Below are positions 16,649 to 24,334 of a DNA stretch of 63,819 nucleotides, in pieces; within the stretch, counting starts at the first letter, position 1; every line of letters starts with the position of its first letter. Made by a program: the position numbers and the translations under genes. The DNA comes from Massilia horti (GTDB lineage Bacteria > Pseudomonadota > Gammaproteobacteria > Burkholderiales > Burkholderiaceae_D). The notes beneath the pieces are model-generated. The model saw only the letters and a list, made by a program, of their open reading frames with translations, was not told the DNA's origin and made no database searches. Where the stretch lies: the NCBI RefSeq assembly GCF_004614195.1, contig NZ_SPUM01000100.1, positions 1 through 63,819 of the forward strand. The letters run 5' to 3'.

Positions 16649-18855
16649 GCTTCGTCGGCGCACCCGTCAACCGCACCGACGGCTGGGCCAAGGTCAGCGG
16701 CGCAGCACTTTATTCTGCCGAGCATCCGGTCCCGAACCTGGCGCACGCGGTGCTGGTCACCAGCACCGTCCCGAGCGGACGCATCACGCGCATCGACACG
16801 CGCATGGCGGAGCAGGTTCCCGGCGTGCTGCTCGTGATGAGCTATGAGAACGCCATGCGGCTGCCGCCTGCAACCAGAATGGGCAAGCTGCAGCCGCCGA
16901 TCGGTCGCGCGCTGACGCTGCTGCAGGACGACCGGGTTTATTACAACAACCAGCCGGTTGGCGTGGTCGTGGCCGAGACCCTGGAACATGCGCGCGAAGC
17001 CGCGGCGCGCCTGCAAATCGAATACGAGCGTGCCGACGCGGTGCTCGATTTCGAATTGGCCAAGCAATCGGTCCATCCGCCTGGCACCATATTGGGCGAA
17101 GACCCGGACACCAGGCGCGGCAACCTGCAGACGGGCCTGCTGACGGGCAGCGCGCGGGTGGAGGCGACCTACGTCACGCCCTACGAGAGCCACAACCCGC
17201 TCGAGCCGCACGCGACCATCGCCGCGTGGGAGGGCGATCGCCTGACCCTGTACGACTCGACCCAGTACATCAAGGGCGTGCAGCGGATCGTGGCCGAAAC
17301 GCTTGGCATGCCAGCCGACCGGCTGACCGTGTTCTGCCCCTTCACCGGCGGCGGCTTCGGCTGCAAGGGGTCCGTGTGGTCGCACGTGGTGCTGGCCGCG
17401 ATGGCCGCGCGCCAGGCGGGGCGCCCGGTCAAGCTGGTCCTGGACCGAAACCAGATGTTCGGCCCGGTCGGCATGCGCCCCGCCACCGAGCAGCGCATGC
17501 GGCTGGCGGCGCTGAGCGATGGGCGCCTGACCGCTTCCAGCCACGACGTGACCTCCTACACTTCCGTTATCGAGGACTGGACCGAGCCGTCGGCGCTGGT
17601 CACCCGCATGATGTACGAGTCGCCCACCCAGGAGACCTCGCACCGGCTGGCCAAGATGAACCTCGGCACCCCGACCTTCATGCGCGCGCCCGGCGAAGCC
17701 ACCGGCACCTATGCGCTGGAGTGCGCGATGGACGAACTGGCATACGAGCTCGGCATCGACCCGATCGAGCTGCGCCTGCGCAACTACACCGAGCGCGACC
17801 CGGACAAGGGCTTGCCTTTCTCGAGCAAGTCGCTGCGCCAGTGCTACGAGGTTGGCGCGCAGCGCTTCGGCTGGCACGGCCGCAATCCGGCCCCGCGCTC
17901 GATGCGCGAAGGTGACAAACTGGTCGGCTGGGGCATGGCTACCGCCACCTACCCGATGCGCCGCATGGCGGCCAAGGCCAGCGTCGTCATGTATCCGGAC
18001 GGCTTTGCGATCGCGCGTTCGGCCACCCAGGACCTGGGCACCGGCACCTACACGGTGATGACCCAGGTCGCCGCCGACGCGCTCGGCGTGCCGCTGGCGA
18101 ACATGCGCTTTGAACTGGGCGACTCGCGCATGCCGGATGCGCCGGTGTCGGGCGGGTCGATGACGGTGGCGAGCGTTTCGTCCGCCGTGCACGCGGCGGC
18201 GGGCGCCCTGCGCCACAAGCTTGCCAGCATTGCCTGCGCCCATCCGCACTCGCCGCTGCACGGTGCAGTGCCTGAGGAGGTGGGTGCTGACGCTGGCTGG
18301 CTGTTCCTGTCCGGTGATCCGTCCCGGCGCGAGCCGATGGCGCTGGTGGTTGAACGCCACGGCCAGGGCCCGATCGAAGCGACCGCGAACGCCGCGCCCG
18401 GCGAGGAAAAGAACAAGTATTCGATGCACTCGTTCGGCGCGGTATTCGTCGAGGTGCACGTGGATGAACTGCTGGGCGAAATCCGCGTGCCGCGCGTGGT
18501 CGGGGTGTACGGCGTGGGCCGGCTGCTCAACCGAAAGACCGGCCACAGCCAGCTGATGGGCGGGATCGTCTGGGGTCTGGGCATGGCGCTGTTCGAAGAA
18601 ACGCTGATCGACAAGCGCATCGGCCGCGCGGTGAACGGCAACCTGGCCGAGTACCATGTGCCGGTCAATGCCGACGTCGGCACGATCGACGTGCAGGTCG
18701 TCGAGGAGCACGACCCTTACGTCAATCCACTGGGCGCCAAGGGCATCGGCGAGATCGGCATTACCGGTGTGGCGGCGGCCGTGGCCAACGCGGTCTACCA
18801 CGCCACCGGCAAGCGGGTGCGCGACTTGCCGATCACGCTGGACAAGCTGCTGTAG
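16645..18855 (+). CDS. paoC: Molybdenum hydroxylase catalytic subunit (PaoC/YagR-like)
   Basis: A 736-residue molybdopterin subunit of the xanthine oxidase family, expected to oxidise aldehydes or heteroaromatics. It has VSGAALYSAEHPVPNLAHAV at the N-terminus, PFTGGGFGCKG near 230, RAPGEATGTYALECAMDEL near 350 and the active-site glutamate in GAKGIGEIGITG near 700. Start at ATG 16645 follows GGGAGGA. No XdhC/PaoD-like chaperone or cofactor-inserting gene follows; the next gene is a quinone oxidoreductase on the other strand, so maturation factors must come from elsewhere. Confidence 0.88.
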   Translation: MSFVGAPVNRTDGWAKVSGAALYSAEHPVPNLAHAVLVTSTVPSGRITRIDTRMAEQVPGVLLVMSYENAMRLPPATRMGKLQPPIGRALTLLQDDRVYYNNQPVGVVVAETLEHAREAAARLQIEYERADAVLDFELAKQSVHPPGTILGEDPDTRRGNLQTGLLTGSARVEATYVTPYESHNPLEPHATIAAWEGDRLTLYDSTQYIKGVQRIVAETLGMPADRLTVFCPFTGGGFGCKGSVWSHVVLAAMAARQAGRPVKLVLDRNQMFGPVGMRPATEQRMRLAALSDGRLTASSHDVTSYTSVIEDWTEPSALVTRMMYESPTQETSHRLAKMNLGTPTFMRAPGEATGTYALECAMDELAYELGIDPIELRLRNYTERDPDKGLPFSSKSLRQCYEVGAQRFGWHGRNPAPRSMREGDKLVGWGMATATYPMRRMAAKASVVMYPDGFAIARSATQDLGTGTYTVMTQVAADALGVPLANMRFELGDSRMPDAPVSGGSMTVASVSSAVHAAAGALRHKLASIACAHPHSPLHGAVPEEVGADAGWLFLSGDPSRREPMALVVERHGQGPIEATANAAPGEEKNKYSMHSFGAVFVEVHVDELLGEIRVPRVVGVYGVGRLLNRKTGHSQLMGGIVWGLGMALFEETLIDKRIGRAVNGNLAEYHVPVNADVGTIDVQVVEEHDPYVNPLGAKGIGEIGITGVAAAVANAVYHATGKRVRDLPITLDKLL

Positions 18856-18884
18856 GCGATCGACTGGCAGCGTGTCCACTCAGG

Positions 18885-18990
18885 CGTAGGGTGCGCAATT
18901 TTGATCACGCGGTTCGCGAACGTCGCGTAGTGAAGCGGTAGCCGCAAGTCAGCATACGGTGACCGCGTGCGCACAGGTGCGCACCCTACG
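18885..18990. repeat. REP/BIME element downstream of paoC
   Basis: A 106-bp unit begins with CGTAGGGTGCGCA and ends with GCGCACAGGTGCGCACCCTACG, so the ends are inverted copies of the REP core. Its interior (GCGGTTCGCGAACG and AGCCGCAAG blocks) matches 76-122. It sits between the convergent ends of paoC and the oxidoreductase gene. Confidence 0.75.
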
Positions 18991-19018
18991 CAGCCGATCG
19001 AACCGATAGTAGCTCAGC

Positions 19019-20002
19019 CTAGGGTTTGAGCAGCACCGAACCCACCGTCTGCCCGCTCTCGATCAGCCGATGCGCCTGCGCCGCGTGCGCCAGCGGCAGT
19101 TCCTGCCCGATCCGCACCCGCAGCCCCGCTGCCAGCCGCTGCAGGGTCGCCTGTGCGCCTTCGCGGTAGCGCGCGAGGTCGCTCATGAAGCGAAACACGC
19201 CGGGCCGGGCGAATGCGATCGAGCGGTACGGTCCCAGTTCGGCCGGGTCGAGCGCCGCGATTGTTCCCGCCACCTGGCCGATGCTGGCCACCATCCCGTA
19301 CGGCCGCACCGCGTCCAGCGTCTGGCGCAAGGTCTCGCCACCGATGCCGTCGATCGCCAGGTGCACGCCTTCGCCCTGCGTGAACTTGCGCGTTGCGGCG
19401 ACAAAGTCCTCTTCCCGATACAAGATGGCGTGGTCCAGCCCGTGCGCGCGCGCAAGCTCGGCCTTGGCCGGGCTGCCCACGGTGCCGATCACAATCGCGC
19501 CGAGCGCCTTGGCCCACTGAACCAGGATCAGCCCCAGTCCACCTGCGGCAGCGTGCACCAGCACCGTATCCCCCGGCCCGATCTTGCGAACCCACGCGAA
19601 CAGCATGTGCGCGGTGATCCCGCGCAGCATGACGCCGGCAGCCGTCTCGAACGAGACCGCGTCCGGCAGCACGATCGCGCGTTCCGCCGGCAGGTTGCGC
19701 GCATCCGCGTAGCTGCCCACGGGAGCCCCGGCGTAGGCCACGCGCTGGCCGGGCACGATTTCCCGCACGCCCGGCCCGACCGCCTCCACCACGCCTGCCC
19801 CTTCCGCACCAAGCGTCGCGGGCAGGTTGGGCAGCGGGTACAAGCCGGTGCGGTGGTAGACGTCGACAAAGTTCACGCCGATGGCGGCGTGGCGGATGCG
19901 GATCTGCCCCGGGCCAGGCGGCGCAAGTTCGATCGGCTCGCAAACCAGTTGCGTGTGGTCGCCGTGGGCATGGATGCGAACGTGTTGGATCAGGTCGTTC
20001 AT
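19019..20002 (-). CDS. NADPH:quinone oxidoreductase (MDR/QOR family)
   Basis: A 327-residue zinc-independent medium-chain dehydrogenase/reductase. Blocks include GVNFVDVYHRTGLYPLP, GAEGAGVVEAVG, the Rossmann motif VLVHAAAGGLGLILVQWAKA and GSPAKAELARAHG. It lacks the zinc-ligand cysteines, as expected for quinone reductases that use NADPH. ATG 20002 is preceded by GAGGAG. It is divergent from a LysR-type regulator 34 bases away, which is the likely controller. Confidence 0.9.
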   Translation of the reverse strand: MNDLIQHVRIHAHGDHTQLVCEPIELAPPGPGQIRIRHAAIGVNFVDVYHRTGLYPLPNLPATLGAEGAGVVEAVGPGVREIVPGQRVAYAGAPVGSYADARNLPAERAIVLPDAVSFETAAGVMLRGITAHMLFAWVRKIGPGDTVLVHAAAGGLGLILVQWAKALGAIVIGTVGSPAKAELARAHGLDHAILYREEDFVAATRKFTQGEGVHLAIDGIGGETLRQTLDAVRPYGMVASIGQVAGTIAALDPAELGPYRSIAFARPGVFRFMSDLARYREGAQATLQRLAAGLRVRIGQELPLAHAAQAHRLIESGQTVGSVLLKP

Positions 20003-20035
20003 GGAAGGCTCCTCAAGTGATGATGGTTGCCAGTC

Positions 20036-20977
20036 ATGGTAGATGGTGCAAAAATCGTCCGAAATAGCAAAAAATCGACCGTTACTGTGCAAAATTCGAC
20101 TGAACACGCCAAAGACGCGCTGAGCTGGGACGACGTGCGCTACTTCCTCGAATTGGCCCGCCAGGGCAAGCTGACGGCGGCCGCACGCGCGCTCGGCGTC
20201 GAGCACTCGACCGTTGCCCGCCGCGTCAGCGCCCTCGAGGCCCGGCTTGGCCTGCGCCTGTTCGACCGCCTGCCCAAGAGCTGGAACCTGACCGCCGAGG
20301 GCGACGCGCTTGTCGCCCACGCGCGCCGCATCGAGGACGAGGCGCTGGCCTTCAGCCGCGCCAGCGCCGGCTTCGGCGCGTCAAACGGCACGGTGCGCAT
20401 CTCCGCGCCGCCGGTGTTTGCCAGCCACTTCCTGATTGCGCGCCTGGCGCGGGTGCGCGACCGCTGGCCGGGAATCACGATCGAGATGGTCGGCGAATCG
20501 CGCCAGGCCAACCTGTACCGGCGCGAAGCTGACCTGGCGATTCGCCTTTCGCGGCCCGAAGAACTGGAACTGGCGGCGCGCCCGCTCGGCAGCATCGGCT
20601 ACGGCCTGTACGCGAGTCACGCATGGCGCGAGCGCAGAGCGGACGGATGGGAATTCGTCGGTTATGACGAGCTGCTGCGCGAAACGCCGCAGCAGCGATG
20701 GCTTGAAGAGCTGGCGCAGGGGCGGCCGTTCAGTTTGCGCACCAACGACCTGGGCGCGATGCACCAGGCCTGCCGTGCGGGGCTGGGATTGGCGGCGCTG
20801 CCGCACTTCCTGGCGCGCGGCGACACTGCGCTGGTGCTGCTGGCCCAGCATCCGTGCCCGGTAAGCCGGCCAATCTGGCTCGCGGTCCATCCCGATGTAC
20901 GCCGTTCACCCCGGGTCAAGGCGGTGGCGGACCTGCTCGCCGATGTGATCCATGAGGGCGAAGCCGCGCTCGTGTAA
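20036..20977 (+). CDS. LysR-family transcriptional regulator
   Basis: A LysR regulator of about 313 residues. The winged HTH (WDDVRYFLELARQGKLTAAA, then ALGVEHSTVARRVSALEARL) is followed by the effector-binding domain. The start is uncertain: ATG 20036 has no clear ribosome-binding site, and GTG 20087 would give a more typical 12-residue lead before the WDD motif. In the second case the three AT-rich direct repeats at 20046-20103 would be mostly non-coding operator DNA. The gene is divergent from the quinone oxidoreductase, the usual layout for a LysR regulator and its target. Confidence 0.85.
   Translation: MVDGAKIVRNSKKSTVTVQNSTEHAKDALSWDDVRYFLELARQGKLTAAARALGVEHSTVARRVSALEARLGLRLFDRLPKSWNLTAEGDALVAHARRIEDEALAFSRASAGFGASNGTVRISAPPVFASHFLIARLARVRDRWPGITIEMVGESRQANLYRREADLAIRLSRPEELELAARPLGSIGYGLYASHAWRERRADGWEFVGYDELLRETPQQRWLEELAQGRPFSLRTNDLGAMHQACRAGLGLAALPHFLARGDTALVLLAQHPCPVSRPIWLAVHPDVRRSPRVKAVADLLADVIHEGEAALV
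20046..20103. promoter_or_regulatory. Three direct repeats between qor-like gene and lysR
   Basis: GTGCAAAAATCGTCCGA (20046-20062), AGCAAAAAATCGACCG (20066-20081) and GTGCAAAATTCGACTGA (20087-20103) repeat about every 20-21 bases, two helical turns. They probably bind a regulator, most simply the LysR protein, on one face of the DNA. Confidence 0.5.
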
Positions 20978-20999
20978 GAGGGATCAGTGGTGCGACCGG

Positions 21000-21260
21000 C
21001 TATCTGCGGCCACGGTATCCGGGACGCGCCGCCGCCCGATGTTCGATGTGACGGAAAGTGATCCGGCCCTTGGACAGGTCATAAGGTGAGAGTTCGAGTT
21101 TGACCTGGTCGCCTGCAAGGATGCGAATATGATTCTTGCGCATCTTGCCGGACGTATAGGCGATCAGTTGGTGGCCATTCTCGCAGTCAACGCGGAAGCG
21201 CGAGTCAGGAAGGACCTCGGCGACAACGCCGTTCAGTTCGATCAGTTCTTCTTTTGCCAT
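21000..21260 (-). CDS. infA: Translation initiation factor IF-1
   Basis: An 86-residue S1-like OB-fold protein: [59 protein letters not shown]. It has a C-terminal Arg-rich extension ([17 protein letters not shown]) longer than E. coli IF-1. Betaproteobacteria commonly carry a second infA outside the ribosomal-protein cluster, and this is likely that paralogue. It is monocistronic and convergent with lysR. Confidence 0.92.
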   Translation of the reverse strand: MAKEELIELNGVVAEVLPDSRFRVDCENGHQLIAYTSGKMRKNHIRILAGDQVKLELSPYDLSKGRITFRHIEHRAAARPGYRGRR

Positions 21261-21392
21261 TTAATGTTTCCAGTGCAGGGAGTGAAATGGGTTGCCGGGA
21301 GATATAGCAACCCGATAACGACGGTGAAACGGAAATGATGGCAAAGCCTGCCGAGGATGCCGAACAGCGAGCAGCCACTGCGCTGTGCGACC

Positions 21393-21418
21393 AAAAAAAA
21401 GCCCGCTTGCTGCGGGCT
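21393..21418 (-). terminator. Intrinsic terminator (minus strand)
   Basis: GCCCGC (21401-21406) pairs with GCGGGC (21412-21417); the eight A at 21393-21400 give a T-run on the minus strand. It lies downstream of the efflux operon and upstream of infA, separating the two transcription units. Confidence 0.8.
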
Positions 21419-21456
21419 TCGTTTCAATGTGATACCAATGTTGAATCGCTGAACCA

Positions 21457-21512
21457 GCCCATGCTATCTGCATGGTGCGGAACGTCGGACGCCCATGCTA
21501 TCTGCATGGTGC
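21457..21512. repeat. Tandem pair of 22-bp repeats containing CCATGCTATCTGCATGG
   Basis: The identical 22-mer starting GCCCATGCTATCTGCATGG occurs at 21457-21478 and 21491-21512 (period 34). Each copy contains CCATGC-TATCT-GCATGG, an inverted repeat with a 5-base spacer. This looks like two operators, but no adjacent regulator explains them. Confidence 0.7.
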
Positions 21513-21708
21513 TCGTTCGTGTAATCGACACATCGTGTTGGGATGACATCCCCAGCGGCATACTCGCCTACGCCATTACACATGACATATCGCGTACCGT
21601 TTAGAGAACGGAAAGGTCCGTAACAACCTACCGATGAAGCCAGTGTACCACGCATGGCCTTGTTCAGCGCGAAAACACGCTTTTTTATTTGGATATCTCG
21701 TCCCAGGG

Positions 21709-23184
21709 TCAGTGGTGCTGATCCTGGCCTTGCTTGCCATGCCCCTGTCCGTGGGAGCTCTCCCAGCCACCGCCCAGCGCCAGGAACAGCGTCGCCTGGT
21801 CGGCTGCAAGCTGCGCATCCGATGCTGCCACCGCCGATTCGGCCACCGCCAGCGAACGTTCCGCGTCGAGCGCCGTCAGGAAGTCGGTACGCCCGTAGCG
21901 GTAAAGCTTGGCCGCCTGATCTGACGCCAGCGCGCTCTGGTCGCGCGACGCCTTCAGTGCCGCATTGCGGTCCAGTTCCCGCGCGTAGACCGTCAGCGCG
22001 CTTTCGGTCTCGCGCAGGGCATTGAGCACCACGCCGTCGAAGTGCGCCAGCGCGCCGGTGGTGACGGCCTTGGCCTGCACGATGCGTGCGCGCGCCGAGC
22101 TGAAGGACGGCAGATTCCACGAGATGAGTGAGCCAAGCGAATAGTGCCAGGTGTTCGCGTCGCCGATGCCCGGGATCATGCCGATACTGCCGAACGATGC
22201 GCCGAGCGTGATGCTCGGGTACAGGTCGGCGGTCGCAACCCCGATGCGCGCGGTGGCGGCAGCGAGCGCGCGCTCGGACTGGCGAATGTCCGGCCGGCGG
22301 CGCAGCAGCGCGGCGCCGTCCCCGACGGGAATCGCGGAGGTCACGCGCGGCGGGGTGTCGCACTTGGCCACGTCGGCCGGGAAGTTGGAGGGGATTTCAC
22401 CAGTCAGCACCGCGAGCCGGTACAGGGCGGTGCGGCGACGCGCCTCCAGCGGCGGCAGGGCGGCGCGCAGCTGTTCGAGCTGGCTGCGCGCGCGGCTGTT
22501 GTCCAGCGCGATGCCGCGCCCGAGCTTGACGCGTTCCGCGGTCAGCGCCACGAACTTTTGCTGCAGGTCGACCGAATGCTGCGCGACCTTCAACTGGTAG
22601 CCCGCCGAACACGCGTCCGTGTAGGCGCGCGTGGTGTCGGCCGCGACGACCACGTGGGTCAGGTCGAGCGCCGCCTGCGTCGCTTCCACGTCGGCTTCGG
22701 CGGCCTCGATGGCGCGCTTGACCTTGCCGAACAGGTCGAGCTCGTACGCGATCTTGATGTCACCGTTGTACAGGCCCGTGTCCGGCAGCACTTCCGGAAT
22801 CCCCAGCGACATGCCCGAGATGCGGCCATAGGCCACGTCCGTGCCTGTCTCGACTTCGGGGCGCTTCTTTTCCTCGACCTGTTCCAGCACTCCGTGCGCA
22901 CGCTGCAGGTTGGCAGCGGCCATGCGCAGGTCGGTGTTGGCCTTGAACGCCTTGGCGATCAGCGCGTCGAGCGTCTTGTCCTGGTACAGGCGCCACCAGT
23001 CGGCCGGCAGCGGCTCGGACTTGAACGGCGCATCCTGCGCGCCGATGAAGGGCTTGGACGCATCCGGGCGCTTGATCACCGCTTCCTTGGGCACGTGGTA
23101 GTCGGGACCGACGGTGGTACAGGCGGCCAGCAGCGCGAACGTGGCTGCTGCCGCGGACCGTTTGATGTATCGATGTGCAGTCAT
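21709..23184 (-). CDS. Outer-membrane efflux lipoprotein, NodT/OprM family
   Basis: A 491-residue outer-membrane factor. The signal peptide ends in the lipobox LLAAC near residue 22, followed by TTVGPDYHVP, the usual N-terminus of this family. Two OEP repeats follow, with AYELDLFGKVKRAIEAAEAD and RRRPDIRQSERALAAATARI. The C-terminal tail is His/Gln/Gly-rich (HGQGHGKQGQDQHH). It is the last gene of the five-gene operon starting with MarR and completes the pump by spanning the outer membrane. Confidence 0.92.
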   Translation of the reverse strand: MTAHRYIKRSAAAATFALLAACTTVGPDYHVPKEAVIKRPDASKPFIGAQDAPFKSEPLPADWWRLYQDKTLDALIAKAFKANTDLRMAAANLQRAHGVLEQVEEKKRPEVETGTDVAYGRISGMSLGIPEVLPDTGLYNGDIKIAYELDLFGKVKRAIEAAEADVEATQAALDLTHVVVAADTTRAYTDACSAGYQLKVAQHSVDLQQKFVALTAERVKLGRGIALDNSRARSQLEQLRAALPPLEARRRTALYRLAVLTGEIPSNFPADVAKCDTPPRVTSAIPVGDGAALLRRRPDIRQSERALAAATARIGVATADLYPSITLGASFGSIGMIPGIGDANTWHYSLGSLISWNLPSFSSARARIVQAKAVTTGALAHFDGVVLNALRETESALTVYARELDRNAALKASRDQSALASDQAAKLYRYGRTDFLTALDAERSLAVAESAVAASDAQLAADQATLFLALGGGWESSHGQGHGKQGQDQHH

Positions 23185-23190
23185 GTTGCC

Positions 23191-24126
23191 TTACTTGTTG
23201 AGCTTAAGCGTGGCCGCAGCTTGCATGGCCGGTGTGGCCGCCGCCGGCTTGGGGCCGGCATTGAGCACCTGCACCGTCGCGGTCTGCCCCGCAACCAGGC
23301 GCACGTCGGCAGGCACCGCATCGAGCGCCACGCGCACCGGGATGCGCTGGGCCAGCCGCACCCAGTTAAAGGTCGGATTCACGTTGGGCAGCATGTTCGG
23401 GCTGGTGCTGCGATCGCGGTCGGCGATGCCCTCAGCGAAGCTTTCGACATGGCCGGTGAGCGGCTTGCGCAGGCCCATCAGCGAAACCTGCACCGGATCG
23501 CCCAGGTGGATGCCGGGCAGCTTGGTCTCTTCGAAATAGCCTTCGACGTAGAACGAGTGGCGGTCCACCACCGCCATCACCGGGCGGCTGGCGCTGGCGT
23601 ACGCGCCCACGCGCAGGTCGAGGTTGGTGACGAATCCGTCGACCGACGAGACCACGCGCGTGCGTTCCAGGTTGAGCCTGGCCGTATCCAGGTTCACCAG
23701 CGCCTGGGCCAGCGCGGCCTTGGCCTGGTCGGTGCGGGTCTGTCCCTGTTCGCGCGTTTCCTCCGATACCAGGTCGTCGAGCTGGCCGTTGCGTCGGTTT
23801 TCGCGCAGGGCCTGGGCCAGCGCGGCCTGCGCCGCCTGCACGGTGGCTTCGCCCTGGCGCAGCGCCAGCTCGAAGCGCGCGCGGTCGATTTCGAACAGCG
23901 GATCGCCGGCCTTGACCGGCTGGTTGTCGTGCACGTACACCTTGGTGACCGGGCCAGTGACATCCGGCGCCACCTGCACCACGTACGCCTTCACGCGTCC
24001 GTCGCGGGTCCAGGGTTCGACCTCGTAGTGGCGCCACAGCTGCCAGCCGGCGTAGATTGCGCCCGCGGACACCGCCAGCGTGATGCCGACGCGTCCGAAC
24101 GCCGGCAGGGAGAGTTTCATGACCAT
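23191..24126 (-). CDS. HlyD/AaeA-type membrane-fusion protein
   Basis: A 311-residue periplasmic adaptor. One N-terminal transmembrane helix (GRVGITLAVSAGAIYAGW) is followed by the biotinyl-lipoyl-like part (EPWTRDGRVKAYVVQVAPDV, VYVHDNQPVKAGDPLFEID), an alpha-hairpin rich in Ala/Gln, and the beta-barrel. It matches the AaeA/EmrA group that works with FUSC permeases. It starts one base after the stop of the DUF1656 gene; a second ATG two codons in is an equal alternative. Confidence 0.92.
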   Translation of the reverse strand: MVMKLSLPAFGRVGITLAVSAGAIYAGWQLWRHYEVEPWTRDGRVKAYVVQVAPDVTGPVTKVYVHDNQPVKAGDPLFEIDRARFELALRQGEATVQAAQAALAQALRENRRNGQLDDLVSEETREQGQTRTDQAKAALAQALVNLDTARLNLERTRVVSSVDGFVTNLDLRVGAYASASRPVMAVVDRHSFYVEGYFEETKLPGIHLGDPVQVSLMGLRKPLTGHVESFAEGIADRDRSTSPNMLPNVNPTFNWVRLAQRIPVRVALDAVPADVRLVAGQTATVQVLNAGPKPAAATPAMQAAATLKLNK

Positions 24127-24127
24127 G

Positions 24128-24334
24128 TCAAAACCAGTTCGATGCGAAGAATGAGAGACTGCCGAGGATGATGACGAACAGCGAAAAGTCGAACAGCGCC
24201 GGATGCCACACCAGGCGATAAAAGCCGGTGCGCGCGAGCAGGCGATTCAGTAAGCTCGAGATGGCCAGGGCCACCAGCGTCAGCAGCAAAAGCGGGGGAA
24301 CATAGAGGCCGTAAAGGCTGACTTCGCCGATCAT
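24128..24334 (-). CDS. DUF1656 small membrane protein (AaeX-like)
   Basis: A 68-residue protein with two transmembrane helices (VPPLLLLTLVALAISSLL and LFDFSLFVIILGSLSFF), starting MIGEVSLYGLYVPP as is typical of DUF1656. It is regularly encoded between an AaeB-type permease and an AaeA-type adaptor. Its start overlaps the permease stop by four bases. Its role in the pump is not established. Confidence 0.9.
   Translation of the reverse strand: MIGEVSLYGLYVPPLLLLTLVALAISSLLNRLLARTGFYRLVWHPALFDFSLFVIILGSLSFFASNWF

Larger units (their letters stand above)
21261..21708. other. Intergenic region between infA and the efflux operon
   Basis: These 448 bases contain no convincing gene. They hold the infA upstream region, a minus-strand terminator (21393-21418) and a pair of 22-bp direct repeats (21457-21512), annotated separately. 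The stretch 21520-21700 is less GC-rich than the neighbours and I see nothing definable in it. Confidence 0.5.

Noticed and set aside
16369..18879. 836-residue open frame opposite paoC
   Set aside because: Shadow of a certain gene; composition is typical of an antisense frame and no motif is present.
22144..24171. 675-residue open frame opposite the efflux genes
   Set aside because: It runs across two overlapping real genes on the minus strand and has no recognisable domain or ribosome-binding site.
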